64,000 nucleotides of DNA, from NCBI GenBank assembly GCA_035578155.1, contig JAPWDM010000022.1:3721076-3785075 (forward strand), read 5' to 3'. Below the pieces are notes generated by a model that did not search any database, was not told where the DNA came from, and worked only from the letters and a program-made list of their open reading frames with translations. A program made the translations under genes and the position numbers. This DNA is from Brachynemurus nebulosus. Taxonomy: Eukaryota > Arthropoda > Insecta > Neuroptera > Myrmeleontidae. Positions 47,917-60,450 of the stretch are shown in pieces (within the stretch, counting starts at the first letter, position 1; the number at the start of each line of letters is the position of its first letter).

Positions 47917-49709
47917 CCGCCACGTTTTAATTTGTGTAGGGCCCCCCTATGGAAGTTAAGAGATGAAATTTGGTAAATGGGGCTCATTTTCGAGGCACCT
48001 CATACTATCAAAGTGGGGTCAAATTTTGGGCAAATTTTTTTTCTGACCCGACCTTTAAGGGGGTGGTGGGGGGCGGAAAAGCAATAAAACTTTTCCAAAC
48101 CGGTTTTAAATAATATTTCGGTCAATTATCTACAACATATCCAAAATTCAGCTTCCTAGGATGATTTGGAGGGAGTAGAGGGGGGGAAAAACGATTTTCG
48201 CTGGATCTAACAGGCCCCCAGCCCCCCAGAATTAACGTAGAGGGTTGAAATTTGGTGTGTTGATAATGTTCGTACCTAGGTTGTGCTTTTTGGAGGTTTT
48301 AATATTTTACCCCCACCCCCCTCATTTTTAAGCTACAATTTCATGCATTTTCGACGTTTTCGAAGTTTGTACCACTCGCACAGGTCACCCAAATAAACCT
48401 AGAGGGCTGAAATTTTGTATTCGGATTAGGTTAGTATCAAGGGGGTGCCTTTTGGGAGTCTCGACTTTCAAACCCTACCGCCACCATTTTTATACCCAAA
48501 AGAACATGATTTTTCTTGTTTTTTAACAGTTTCGTTCGGGTCAAAATCTCCCCAAATAAACATAGAGGGCTGAAATTTTGTGTACAGGTTAAGCTAATAG
48601 CCAGACACTGTTTTTTGGGCGTTTCAACTTTTAACCCTTACCCCCACGATTTTTACGCCAATATTTCCTTAATTTTTTTGCTTGTTTTCTAACACGTCTA
48701 GAGACTCTCTAAGGAAACCTAGAGGGCTGAAATTTTGTACGTGTATTCAGTTAGTATCCAGCTAGTACCTTTTAGGGAGTTCACATTACTTTTCCCCCCA
48801 CTTCTTCCATTTTTATATCGGAATTGAATGCTATTGTTAAATGTGTTTTAAATGCATTATTTATTCTAAATACAAGTAGGCGAATAGTAATTTTAAAAAA
48901 TTTAAAAAAAAAAGTGAATACAATTTTTTAGCAAATGAAATACATACACATTAAGTAATTTGAAAATGTTATTAAAGTCACTGTTTATTTATAAATTAGG
49001 AATTTTGGATTTTTATTATTTATAAAATAGAAATTTTGGATTTTTTTTGGAAAGAAAAAATATCTTCATAAAAGCCTTCCAGTTTACTATTTAAGTTCCT
49101 TTTTTAATATTTAAAAATAGAACACAAAGGCAATTGGCGGATAAGCATGGATAGAAATGCCCTCGTACGAATTGTGGTGGCTTTTTCCCTGTTAACTGCT
49201 ATCGGCACAAAATTGAAATTTACTGAGATTCAGCCCTTAAAAACTTAAAACCTTTTTTTAAAGCCCCGATCAACCGGACACTCATCATCAGTTTTGAAAC
49301 CACCAAAATTTTTTTATTTTTTATTTTTTATTTTTTTTTTTTTGAAAGAAAAAATATCTTTATAAAGGCCTTCCAGTTTACTATTTAAGGTCCTTTTTTA
49401 ATGTTTAAAACTAAAACATAAAGGCAATTAGCGGATAAACATGGGCAGGAATGTCCTCGTACGAATTGTGTTGGTCTTTTTTCTGCTACCTGTTTTCGGC
49501 ACAAAATTGAAATTTACTGAGATACAGCCCTTAAATACTTAAAACCTTTTTTTAAAGCCTCGATCAGCCGAACACTCATCACCAGTTTTGAAAGCAACAA
49601 AATGACAATTCGGTTGTAGACTTTCAATCACATTTCGCTTGTAGACATTCAATACCGAAGATGAAGGGGAAAATTCGACTACCGTGATGGGGTCCCGCTG
49701 CTCACGGCG
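47722..49709 (+). mobile_element. Helentron-like repeat, copy B (chimeric tail)
   Basis: It has the same 5' end, (TA)n (47848-47915), modular body and 3' hairpin as copy A. The tail is present twice in succession. A first tail (about 49045-49310) has copy-C-type variants (ATATCTTCATAAAAGCC) and stops in AT-rich sequence. A second (about 49344-49709) has copy-A-type variants (ATATCTTTATAAAGGCC) and reaches the hairpin. Confidence 0.65.
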
Positions 49710-51169
<1,460 letters not shown>

Positions 51170-51326
51170 TGCATGAAAAGTATAATAATGGTATGGCGAA
51201 CGTGAATTGCTAAGTAGACAGGCGGTCGGTTGAACGTGAAAATTATTTGTAGTGTCGGTTGCCTATATTGAAGGGTGAATTGTGTGGGTGTTAATTGGTT
51301 ACTTCCGGTCTGTGCCGTCTTCTTAT

Positions 51327-51599
51327 CTAATTAATGTTAATTGACTTAACTGATGTTAATTGTTTACTTGCGGTCTGTGACGTCATCCAGGTGTATATAC
51401 CTGTGCAGATTTTGGAGCGCCTTCGATGGTGCGACGTTTTAAAAAAAGTCTGCTGTTGTCTGTCAGTAATATTATTATTGTTTACACCGCTATTTGTTGC
51501 AAATTCCCGCTTATTTGAAGGTGTATGTATTGTTCTGACGTGACGTAACAGAGAATCCTTCCGCTTGAAAGTTTTACCACATTTTTCGCAACTAATCAT
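51327..51599 (-). CDS. Small C2H2 zinc-finger protein, origin unknown
   Basis: From the Met at 51599 the frame encodes 90 residues. Residues 3-24 form one classical C2H2 finger, [22 protein letters not shown], with the C-x2-C, Phe, Leu and H-x4-H pattern. The rest is polar, with an NNNN run and a basic patch HHRRRS, and no second finger. The open frame extends upstream to 51659, but MISCEKC is the more natural start. The finger lies in the unpaired centre of a foldback element and the C-terminal half runs into its left arm. It could be a transposon-encoded DNA-binding protein or a captured host finger. Coding status is unproven. Confidence 0.45.
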   Translation of the reverse strand: MISCEKCGKTFKRKDSLLRHVRTIHTPSNKREFATNSGVNNNNITDRQQQTFFKTSHHRRRSKICTGIYTWMTSQTASKQLTSVKSININ

Positions 51600-51689
51600 T
51601 TTGACAGAGCTAACTAGTTTGGCTGGTGTTGCAAGACTAATCAGTTTGTATATCAGCAAGGTTTTACATAGACTAGCACATTATCACCC

Positions 51690-51735
51690 CGCTCCCTAAT
51701 CCGTATCAGGTTCGAATCCACCACCCGACCAGACA
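51690..51735 (+). repeat. tRNA-like B-box fragment
   Basis: An exact B-box GGTTCGAATCC (about 51710) is followed by ACCACCCGACCAG. The T-stem pairs only two bases and no acceptor or D arm can be built, so a SINE or tRNA relic is likelier than a tRNA gene. Confidence 0.35.
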
Positions 51736-52446
51736 ATTCAATTCCAACAGCAGAGGTTTTAAAAAAAAAATTCACGTCACATCATCAGGTCTTTTCATCG
51801 AAGGCGCTCTAAAATCTGCACAGGTGGATAACGTCACAGACCGCAAGTAAACAATTAACACCAATTAAGTCAATTAACGCTAATTAGATAAGATGACGGC
51901 ACAGACCGTAAGTAACCAATTAACACCCACACAATTCACCCTTCAATATAGGCAACCGACACTACAAAAAGTTCCCACGCTCAACCGACCGACTATCTAC
52001 ATTGCTAGTTGCATAGGAGTCTGAGAGACGGTTGGTAAGAAAGAACTTATACATGTACAAATTAAATGAACACATTAAGATATACTTTTATCGATAACAA
52101 ATTTCAATACTGTATTATTAGCTACTGAGGATTTAAACTGAAATTAAACTATAAATTTTGGTAATTTTTGTTGACCAATATTAAGTTAATTAATTAGTTG
52201 TAAATTTTTACGAAATTTTGATAAATTTAAAATCTCACAGGGAATAATTTAATAATTTCTTGAAATTTCAACGTAGTAATGTATTCCGCGTTATCATCTT
52301 GAATGTGAACAAACTTGACTAGAAACAGTTACAGTAGAATATAAGAAAACTAACATACCAATCAGTGGTGCTGAACGCCAACAAATGTATTTTTTTAAGC
52401 TTATATTCGAATTTAAAAGTGAAAAAGGATGAATTTGCACAAAGTA

Positions 52447-52500
52447 CAGTACACTCTCGGTTATCCGAGCCCCGGGACTATCCGAGATTGTTCGTGGGTT
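52447..52500 (+). mobile_element. Solo pogo-like terminus
   Basis: CAGTACACTCTCGGTTATCC with a following GAGCCC resembles Tc1/mariner pogo-type ends. No inverse partner was found downstream. The stretch 52011-52446 is otherwise featureless. Confidence 0.4.
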
Positions 52501-52777
52501 GTTAAATTAAATAGCTAAAACACTTTAGTTTTATCACATAAATGTGTATGGTTATTTATAACCTCAAAATACATTAAGCCTCCCTCGAGTCCCAACAACT
52601 TCTGATAATTGATACTATACTATACATCAATTTTACCATATCTTCTAGAGAGATAGACCAAATAATATCATTATCCTATACACCCATTTTTCTTATGAAG
52701 ACTTATGACCGCTAAACCGTTTTTATGGTTATAATAATAAATATCCAAAATGAAATAATAACAATGGGTTGTTATAA

Positions 52778-53701
52778 CCCTAGAATCATACGTTGGTCTA
52801 CGAGTCAAGTTAATCATACATCGGCGTCGTTTCGACGAATGGACTTTTTACGGGGAGTTTTAGAGTTTATTTGCAAAAAACATTTTTTTTTACATAACAA
52901 TACTATAAAAGCGAACAAAATATTTAACAAAATTGGATTTGGGAAAATTCCTTAATATAAATATTTATTAATTTTTTTAATCTTTTTATCAAAGTATATT
53001 TTCATTATAAAAATTAAAAAATTGATAAATACATCAATTGTATCATAAAACATGTCTTTCAAATAATTAATCTATGAACTATTATGAGTCAGTGGACATG
53101 TGTGACTTTACAGAAGGTGAAATTTCTCAGTCATAAATATTCTTATAGATATGTAGTTATTTCCCCATTAGGCACATTTGTAAATTTTCAAAAATTTGTT
53201 AGTAATTTTTCGAACAAGATCTCAAAAAATAATAAAAATTAAAATATTTTCCACAAAGAAGATTGTTAATCTTTTATTAACTCACTTGAAAGGCATTTTT
53301 TGGTTTGCGATTCAATATATTAAAATTTCAGTATTATATCGTCTCTATAAGTCAAACAGCTGTAATCATCTTTCACATTATCATAATCAGTGAATAAATT
53401 AATTATAACATGCATATCTTTAATAAATTTTAGAAAAATTAGGAAAACTTTTATATGTGGAGTACAAAATCTTTAAAAAAAAATATAGGTTGATCATACA
53501 TCGTCGTCCTTTTGACGCACACTATTTCAGTATAAAAAAAAACGACAATAGCTATAAACAAAATTTATACGTCTTATGTGTTATAAAAACAAATAAATTA
53601 GATAACAGAAGTTTCACAGCAAGCAGGTACCGACAAGTTGTAGTATTGGAGCAGGTAGAGAAGTTCGTTCGTCGTTTTGACGAGTACGTATGATTCTAGG
53701 G
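52778..53701. mobile_element. piggyBac-like MITE
   Basis: CCCTAGAATCATACGT at the left end is mirrored by ACGTATGATTCTAGGG at the right, with ATAA flanking both sides (52774-52777 and 53702-53705). CCCTAGAA is close to known piggyBac termini. ATAA in place of TTAA is a variant target. Subterminal motif TCATACATCGKCGTC occurs at 52813 and 53495. It is 924 bp with no transposase. Confidence 0.7.
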
Positions 53702-54292
53702 ATAATATAAATCAGATATATATTATGATAGTCAGCCGTCTTCGGTTTGCAATAAAAAACAAAGATTTTAACGGATGAAATAAAAAGTTATTAGCAATAA
53801 TTATCGTTTTCTAATTTTTAGCACAATAACTTGGAAAAGAAGAAAGAAACAGTGTTTTCAGAATGCTAAGGAACACTAATCTGCATTTATGCATTACCTG
53901 TGCCTTCTTTAAAATAATATTTATAAAATAATGTTTTAAGACTGACCTGTTTTGTCAAAGACGTTAAGACATGGTAGTTAGAGATGTAAGTATGAAAAAT
54001 CGTACACTCTATTGACACTCAATCCAAAATAACTAACAGTTAGTAAATACGAAAAATATTTAGAAAACATTACATATTGTACCAGCAATAATAAACGTAG
54101 ATTACAAAAAAAACAAGCTAATATTGCAAGTACCTTACAATATAGTATTGGAATCACTCTAAACCTTGTGTTGTTACGCTTTCGTAAACTATAACAGTAG
54201 AAAATAAGTGCGTAGGGTTGAAGAATTTCGCACCTTGATTTGTAGGATGCAAACTTTCTTCAGAATTTGCCTTCTGACTGGTGCAAAAACAA
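53702..54292. other. Non-coding, no recognised feature
   Basis: AT-rich, nothing supported. Confidence 0.4.
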
Positions 54293-54628
54293 AAATACCC
54301 CTGTCGCAGCATCCTGCATAACATAGCGAATTTCCGTTTATAAAAATTAGTTTTTCTCGGAAACTAGTTGACATAGAATAATAGTTTAAAGACCTTTTTT
54401 ATGAAATTTTTTCTCCTCTTTTAAATGATGTAAAAAAATTTGGCAAAAATTTTTGAATAAGTGGAAATTTTGGCGAAAAACTAATTTTTTGCAAGAACAA
54501 AAACCATGTTCTTGGCATCCGACGTGTCTGGCTGAAGAACTCATCCAAGATTTTTGGACTTCCAAAGTTGTCACCAAATTTCGTAAGCCTAGGACATTTC
54601 GTTCGAGAGTTATCGTGCTGATACATAT

Positions 54629-54698
<70 letters not shown>

Positions 54699-54826
54699 TT
54701 TAGTGAATATTATTTTCGGTTTCTAGGGACCTCAAAACAAATTTCTGCCATAGTCCCGGGCGCAAGTCGCGTCATGACACCTACTGTAGTAGCTGAATTT
54801 CCAGAATTCTTTCTGGAAATTCGCTA
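54293..54826 (+). mobile_element. Family-A repeat, most complete copy
   Basis: It starts ATACCCCTGTCGCAGCATCC. TAGCGAATTTCC (54324-54335) is mirrored by GGAAATTCGCTA (54815-54826), and (TA)n lies at about 54636-54694. The middle has CATCCGACGTGTCTGGCTGA and CATTTCGTTCGAGAGTTATC, found in other copies at 1, 19836, 25066 and 28215. No frame is credible; a 124-codon frame through it is caused by the TA tract. Confidence 0.75.
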
Positions 54827-55420
54827 AAAAAAAAGTGTCTGAATTCGTGAATGGATAAAATAATGTAGGAATAACACACAACAGATTGAATCTTGAATGT
54901 GAATAAAAACAAAGAGAACTAGGACGAAGTGCACAACAAAAAACTTTGACTTAATGTGTAATTACAAGTCGTATTTAATCTTGTTCGCCACAAATAATAC
55001 AAAAAATCCAAACAAATTACTTATGTACATAATAAAATTGTAATCCAAACATCACCGTCTTCGGTTACCTACTTCTTACATATTTAATGTAGGTATGCAC
55101 TTAAATATGTCTTGTAAGTTGTAACAAATGTAGTGTTTTTATGTCTACATCGTTTTTGTGTTTTTTTTTTTTGTTTGTAAATATATGTATGTAAGTTGGT
55201 TTCTTACTAAATGTAAGACAATGTTGTTGTACATGTATGACAACAAAATAACAAGAGAAACCTTTTGTTTATTTATCTATTGAAAGGAAATTGATCTGTA
55301 ACAAAAAAAAAAAATAACAGTACACACTAAAACAGCATGTAACGACAAGCTTGAAAAAACACCTGGACCTGTAAGTATTTATGTAAATCTCTGAATGAAA
55401 CAATTTTTATTCAATTATTA
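54827..55420. other. Non-coding, no recognised feature
   Basis: AT-rich with a short T run at about 55160. Confidence 0.4.
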
Positions 55421-55733
55421 TTACACGAGAGGTTTGTACTTTTTTCGAATAAATTTGGGTTTTTCTAACGAAAATTTGTTGCCTAGCAATTTAGGAGAAG
55501 AACTGTCAACTAATAAAAACGCGACAGCGAAGCTGAAGCGTTTTTGAGTTGGCAGTTCTTCGAGTTAAAATGCTTTTAGGCAAGAAATTTGAGTTGTAGG
55601 AAACACAAATTTATTCAGAAAAAATATAAAACTCAAGTGTAATACGGTAAGACAATTTAACGAATAAAATAAATTAGTAAAATTTATATTATTATTTAAT
55701 TACATGTTACTATGATTCTGAAATCAGTTAAAT
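55421..55733 (-). repeat. Foldback repeat adjoining LINE relic
   Basis: Reverse-oriented counterpart of 2980-3180 plus 4097-4225 (GAAGAACTGYCAACTMA, CAACAAATTTTCGTTAG). Here it is uninterrupted, showing what the hAT insertion at 3181 split. Confidence 0.7.
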
Positions 55734-56800
55734 TTACCAATTTCTTTGGCACCATAATTTAACCGTTTCCTTAAATTTTGTTTTAGCTTCATCCAATGAA
55801 GATGCTGTTATTATAATTGTTATGTCATCAACATACATTAATATCTTGTCACTACGGACATATTCTACTAAATCGTTTGTAAAACAGTTGAACACAAGTG
55901 AGCTTAAATTACTACCCTGAGGCACACCTACTCTGAGACTCTGTTGTTCAGACATAGAATCCTCAAATTGTACAATAAATTTCCGATTTGATAAATAATC
56001 AGCTATTAATGTTGAACTATTTTCTCGAATGTCCATTTTATATAATTTTTGAATTAAAAATTTATGGTCTACTGTGTCAAACGCTGCACTTAAATAAAAA
56101 AAATAGAGCAATCACAATGTTCCTCTTATCAAGATTTATAGCGACAAACTCATGAAGGTCAAAGCAAGTAGTTGCTGTGGAGTGTCCTGCTCTAAAACTG
56201 TGTTGGGCATCGTTTATTAACGAGTATTTTGTTAAAAAGTTGTTAATTCGACTGTAGAGTAGTTTTTAAAAAATTTTCGCAAATACTGATAAGAGTAATA
56301 TTGGTCTATAGTTGTTTATATTATTCATTTCACCTTTTTCTATGAAGTGTTTTCATCTTGGCTATTTTTAATTCATCCGGAAATTTTTCGTGTTGAAATG
56401 ACTGGTTAATAATAAAAACTAATTATGTTCTAATTAGGCACGTTACACTTCTTAAAACGATTGCTGGTATTTCATCTATTCCTGTAGAGTATGTGTTCGG
56501 TAAATTTCTAATAATTTTCTCAATTTCTATTTCAGTTGAAGGATATAAATAAAGAGTTTTATCATTATTGTCTAGGGACGTTGTACAATTAAACATGGTA
56601 CTAAATTTAATTAATTTATTATTTATTTTTCCTTCAATAATGTTTTTGAAGTGTTCGGCAAAGGTATCGGCTATTTGATTTTGCTCACTAATAACAATGT
56701 CATTTTTTACTAAAAAAATTTTATTGTCTTTGTTATCATTTGTGTTTCTGTTTAATGTTTTGTTTATGTACAATCTTTATCACTGTAAAAATCTGTCCTA
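55734..56800 (-). pseudogene. Non-LTR retrotransposon reverse transcriptase, broken
   Basis: Reading the minus strand, an upstream part (56773-56423) has a short N-terminal RT region with STGIDEIPAIVLRS. A frameshifted middle can be read as NNYRPILLLSVFAKIF and, after a frame change, QHSFRAGHSTATT. The last part (56111-55734) carries LSAAFDTVDH (block A), GVPQGSNLSSLVF (block B) and YVDD (block C). These are the ordered RT blocks of LINE-type elements of the CR1/Jockey-like group. At least two frame changes and an in-frame stop make it inactive. The YVDD in place of the usual ADD is unusual for this group. The endonuclease part is missing upstream. Confidence 0.85.
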
Positions 56801-56905
56801 ACTTTTCTTCCATGGTAAAAATGAAAAAACTACAATATTCTTATAGCACTTAATACAGATGAGTTAAATTGTCATAAATATTTACTTGTACTAAGAAAAA
56901 ACCAT

Positions 56906-57403
56906 CTGAGCAGCGGGGCCTCATTACAGAAGTCGAATTTTTCCCTTCATCTTCGGTATTGAATGTCTACAAGCGAAATGTGATTGAAAGTCTACAAGCG
57001 ATTTGTCATTTTAATGGTTTCAAAACTGATGATGAGTGTTCGGCTGACCGGGGCTTTAAAAAAAAGGTTTTAAGTTTTTAAGGGCTGAGTCTCAGTAAAT
57101 TTCAATTTGGTGCTGATAGCAGTTAGCAGGAAAAAGCCAACACAATTCGTACGAGGGCACTCCCACCCATGCTTATCCGCCAATTGCCTTTGTGTTTTAT
57201 TTTTAAATATTAAAAAAGGACCTTAAACAGTAAACTGGAAGGCCCTTATGAAGATATTTTTTCTTTCCAAAAAAATCCAAAATTTCTAATTTATAAATAA
57301 TAAAAATCCAAAATTCCTAATTTATAAATAAACAGTGACTTTAATAACATTTTTAAATTACTTAATATGTATGTATTTTATTTGTCACAAAAGTAAGTTC
57401 ACT
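56906..57403 (-). mobile_element. Helentron-like copy D, tail part
   Basis: Reverse-oriented tail (GAAGTCGAATTTTTCCCTTC, CTTCATCTTCGGTATTGAAT) up to the AAAAGTAAGTTCAC point, where copy C begins. The remaining body of the same copy resumes at 59207. Confidence 0.6.
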
Positions 57404-57407
57404 TTTT

Positions 57408-57543
57408 AGTCGAATTTTCTCCGAAAAATTAGACTTATACAGTCTATACGATAAGAGCTGCGAGAGGCGAGAGTAGGGGCGCTATCCGTTTTCGGACCCG
57501 TAGAACACGAATATGTAGAAAAAAAATGTCTGATATATATATA

Positions 57544-57580
<37 letters not shown>

Positions 57581-59206
57581 TTCCCGCCACCTTTTAATTT
57601 GTGTAGGGCCCCCCTATAGAAGTTAAGAGATGAAATTTGGTAAATGGGGCTCATTTTCGAGGCACCTCATACTGTCAAGGTGGGGTAAAATTTTGGGCAA
57701 ATTTTTTTTCTGACCCGACCTTTAAGGGGGTGGTGGGGGGCGGAAAAGCAATAAAACATTCCTAAACCGGTTTTAAATAATGTTTCGGTCAATTATCTAC
57801 AACATATCCAAAATTGAGCTTGCTAGGATGATTTGGTGGGAGTAGAGGGGGGAATAAACTATTTTCGCTGGATCTAACAGGCCCCCAGCCCCCCAGAATT
57901 AACGTAGAGGGTTGAAATTTGGTGCGTTGATAAAGTTCGTACCTAGATGGTGCTTTTTGGAGGTTTTAATATTTTACCCCCACCCCCCTCATTTTTAAGC
58001 TACAATTTCATGCATTTTCGACGTTTTCGAAGTTTGTACCACTCGCACAGGTCACCCCAATAAACCTAGCGGGCTGAAATTTTGTATTCCGATTGAGTTA
58101 GTATCAAGGAGGTGCCTTTCGGGAGTCTCGACTTTCAAACCCTACCGCCACCATTTTTATACCTAAAAGAACATGATTTTTCTTGTTTTTTAACAGTTTC
58201 GTTCTGGTCAAAATCTCCCCAAATGAACCTAGAGGGCTGAAATTTTGTGTACAGGTTAAGCTAATAGCCAGACACTGTTTTTTGGGGGTTTCAACTTTTA
58301 ACCCTTACCCCCACGATTTTTACGCCAATATATCCTTAATTTTTTTGCTTGTTTTCTAACACGTTTAGAGACTCTCTAAGGAAACCTAGACGGCTGAAAT
58401 TTTGTACGTGTATTCAGTTAGTATCCAGCTAGTACCTTTTAGGGAGACCACATTACTTTTCCCCCCACTTCTTCCATTTTTACATCGGAATTGAATGCTA
58501 TTGTTAAATCTGTTTTAAATGCATTACTTATATTCTAAATACAAATAGGCGAATAGTAATTTTAAAAAATTTAAAAAAAAGTGAATAGAATTTTTTAACA
58601 AATGAAATACATACATATTAAGTAATTTGAAAATGTTATTAAAGTCACGGTTTATTTATAAATTAGAAATTTTGGATTTTTTTTTATTATTTATAAAATA
58701 GAAATTTTGGATTTTAATGATTTCGTTTTAACCAATTACCCAATGATTTAGGAATCATTGGGTAATTGGTTAAAACGAAATCATTAAACTCTTGAAATCC
58801 CAATTAAAACTACGTTGATTAAATTTTGGATTTTTTTGGAAAGAAAAAATATCTTCATAAAAGCCTTCCAGTTTACTATTTAAGTTCCTTTTTTAATATT
58901 TAAAAATAAAACACAAAGGCAATTGGCGGATAAGCATTGATAGAAATGCCCTCGTACGAATTGTCTTGGCTTTTTCCCTGTTAACTGCTATCGGCACAAA
59001 ATTGAAATTTATACTGAGATTCAGCCCTTAAAAACTTAAAACCTTTTCTTAAAGCCCTGATCAACCGGACACTCATCATCAGTTTTGAAACCACCAAAAT
59101 TACAAATCGCTTGTGGACTTTCAATTATATTTCGCTTGTAGACACCCAATACCGAAGATGAAAGGAAAAATTCGACTTCCGTGATGGAGCTCCGCTGCTC
59201 ACGGCG
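57408..59206 (+). mobile_element. Helentron-like repeat, copy C, nested in D
   Basis: Complete from AGTCGAATTTTCTCCG to CTCACGGCG, with T runs on both sides, (TA)n at 57534-57578 and the modular body. The flanks join in register to one reversed copy, so C inserted into the T-rich stretch of D. It carries its own later insertion, the 36-bp-arm hairpin at 58713. Confidence 0.7.
58713..58788. mobile_element. Perfect 36-bp hairpin insertion in copy C
   Basis: Arms 58713-58748 and 58753-58788 are exact complements around the 4-nt loop TAGG. Copies A and B lack this and the following roughly 35 bp. AAATTTTGGATTT occurs on both sides (58702 and 58821), suggesting a target duplication of about 13 bp, so the whole insert spans about 58715-58820. 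Confidence 0.8.
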
Positions 59207-60180
59207 TTTTTTTAAAATTTTTTTAAAATTACTATTCGCCTACTGGTATTTAGAATAAAAATAATGCATTTAAAACACATTTAACAATAGCATTCAATTC
59301 CGATGTAAAGATTGGAGAAGTGGGGGGAAAAGTAATGTGGACTCCCTAAAAGATACTAGCTGGATACTAACTGAATACACGTACAAAATTTCAGCCCTTT
59401 AGGTTTCCTTAGAGAGTCTCTAGACGTGTTAGAAAACAAACAAAAAAATTAAGGAAATATTGGCGTAAAAATCGTGAGGGTAAGGGTTAAAATTTGAAAC
59501 CTCCAAAAAGCAGTGTCTGGCTATTAGCTTAACCTGTACACACAAGTTTATTTGGGCAGATTTTGACCCGAACGAAACTGTTAAAAAACAAGAAAAATCA
59601 TGTTCTTTTTGGTATAAAAATGGTGGGGGTAGGGGTTAAAAGTCGAGACCCACAAAAGGCACCCCCCTGATACTAACTCAATCCGAATACAAAATTTCAG
59701 CCCTCTAGGTTTATTTGGGTGACCTGTGCGACAAACTTCGAAAACGTCGAAAAATTATGAAATTGTAGCTTAAAAATGAGGGAGGTGGGGGTAAAATATT
59801 AAAACCTCCAAAAAGCACAACCTAGGTACGAACTTTATCAACACACCAAATTTCAACCCTCTACGTTAATTCTGGGGGGCTGGGGGTCTGTTAGATCCAG
59901 CTAAAATCGTTTTTTCCCCTGTGCTCCCTCCAAATCATCTTAGGAAGCTGAATTTTGAATATGTTGTAAAAAATTCACCGAAACATTATTTCCAACCGGT
60001 TTGGAAAAGTTTTATTGTTTTAACGCCCCCGCCCCCCCTTAAAAGTTGGGTCGGATCAAAAATATTCCCAAATTTTGACCCCACTTTAATAGTATGAGGT
60101 GCCTCGAAAATGAGCCCCACTTACCAAATTTTATCTTTTAACTTCCATAGGGGGGCCCTACACAAATTAAAAGGTGGCGA

Positions 60181-60252
<72 letters not shown>

Positions 60253-60450
60253 CATTATATAATATCAGACATTATATACAGACATTATATACAGACATTA
60301 TAATACAGACATTATATTATATCAGACATTTTTTTTTCTACATATTCGTGTTCTATGGGTCCGAAAATGGATAGCGCCCCTACTCTCGCCTCTCGCCGTT
60401 CTTGTCGTATAGGCTGTATAAGTCGAATTTTTTCAAGGAAAAAATCGACT
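59207..60450 (-). mobile_element. Helentron-like copy D, body part
   Basis: Reversed body modules (GGCTGAAATTTTGTACGTG-type, here as complements) run to the 5' end at about 60450. (TA)n lies at 60183-60248. With 56906-57403 it forms one copy split by C, and it makes a large inverted repeat with C. Confidence 0.65.
60247..60333. repeat. 16-bp minisatellite CAGACATTATAT
   Basis: CAGACATTATA is repeated six times next to the (TA)n tract of copy D. It matches the TA/GTCTGA boundary that other copies have only once. Confidence 0.85.

Larger units (their letters stand above)
51190..52010. mobile_element. Foldback element with zinc-finger frame
   Basis: The left arm (about 51195-51480) and right arm (about 51740-52010) are inverted copies. 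Shared phrases include GCAACCGACACTAC-type, ACACCCACACAATTCACCC, GTCACAGACCGCAAG and CGAAGGCGCT. The left arm contains a small extra stretch around GTGTATATACCTG. The unpaired middle carries the start of a C2H2 frame. The end of the element and any target duplication are not clear. Confidence 0.75.

Noticed and set aside
51690..51735. tRNA gene at the exact GGTTCGAATCC box
   Set aside because: The T stem pairs only two bases and no D arm, anticodon arm or acceptor stem can be drawn.
54453..54827. 124-codon frame in the family-A element
   Set aside because: It crosses the (TA)n tract and lies wholly in a repeat whose other copies lack the frame.
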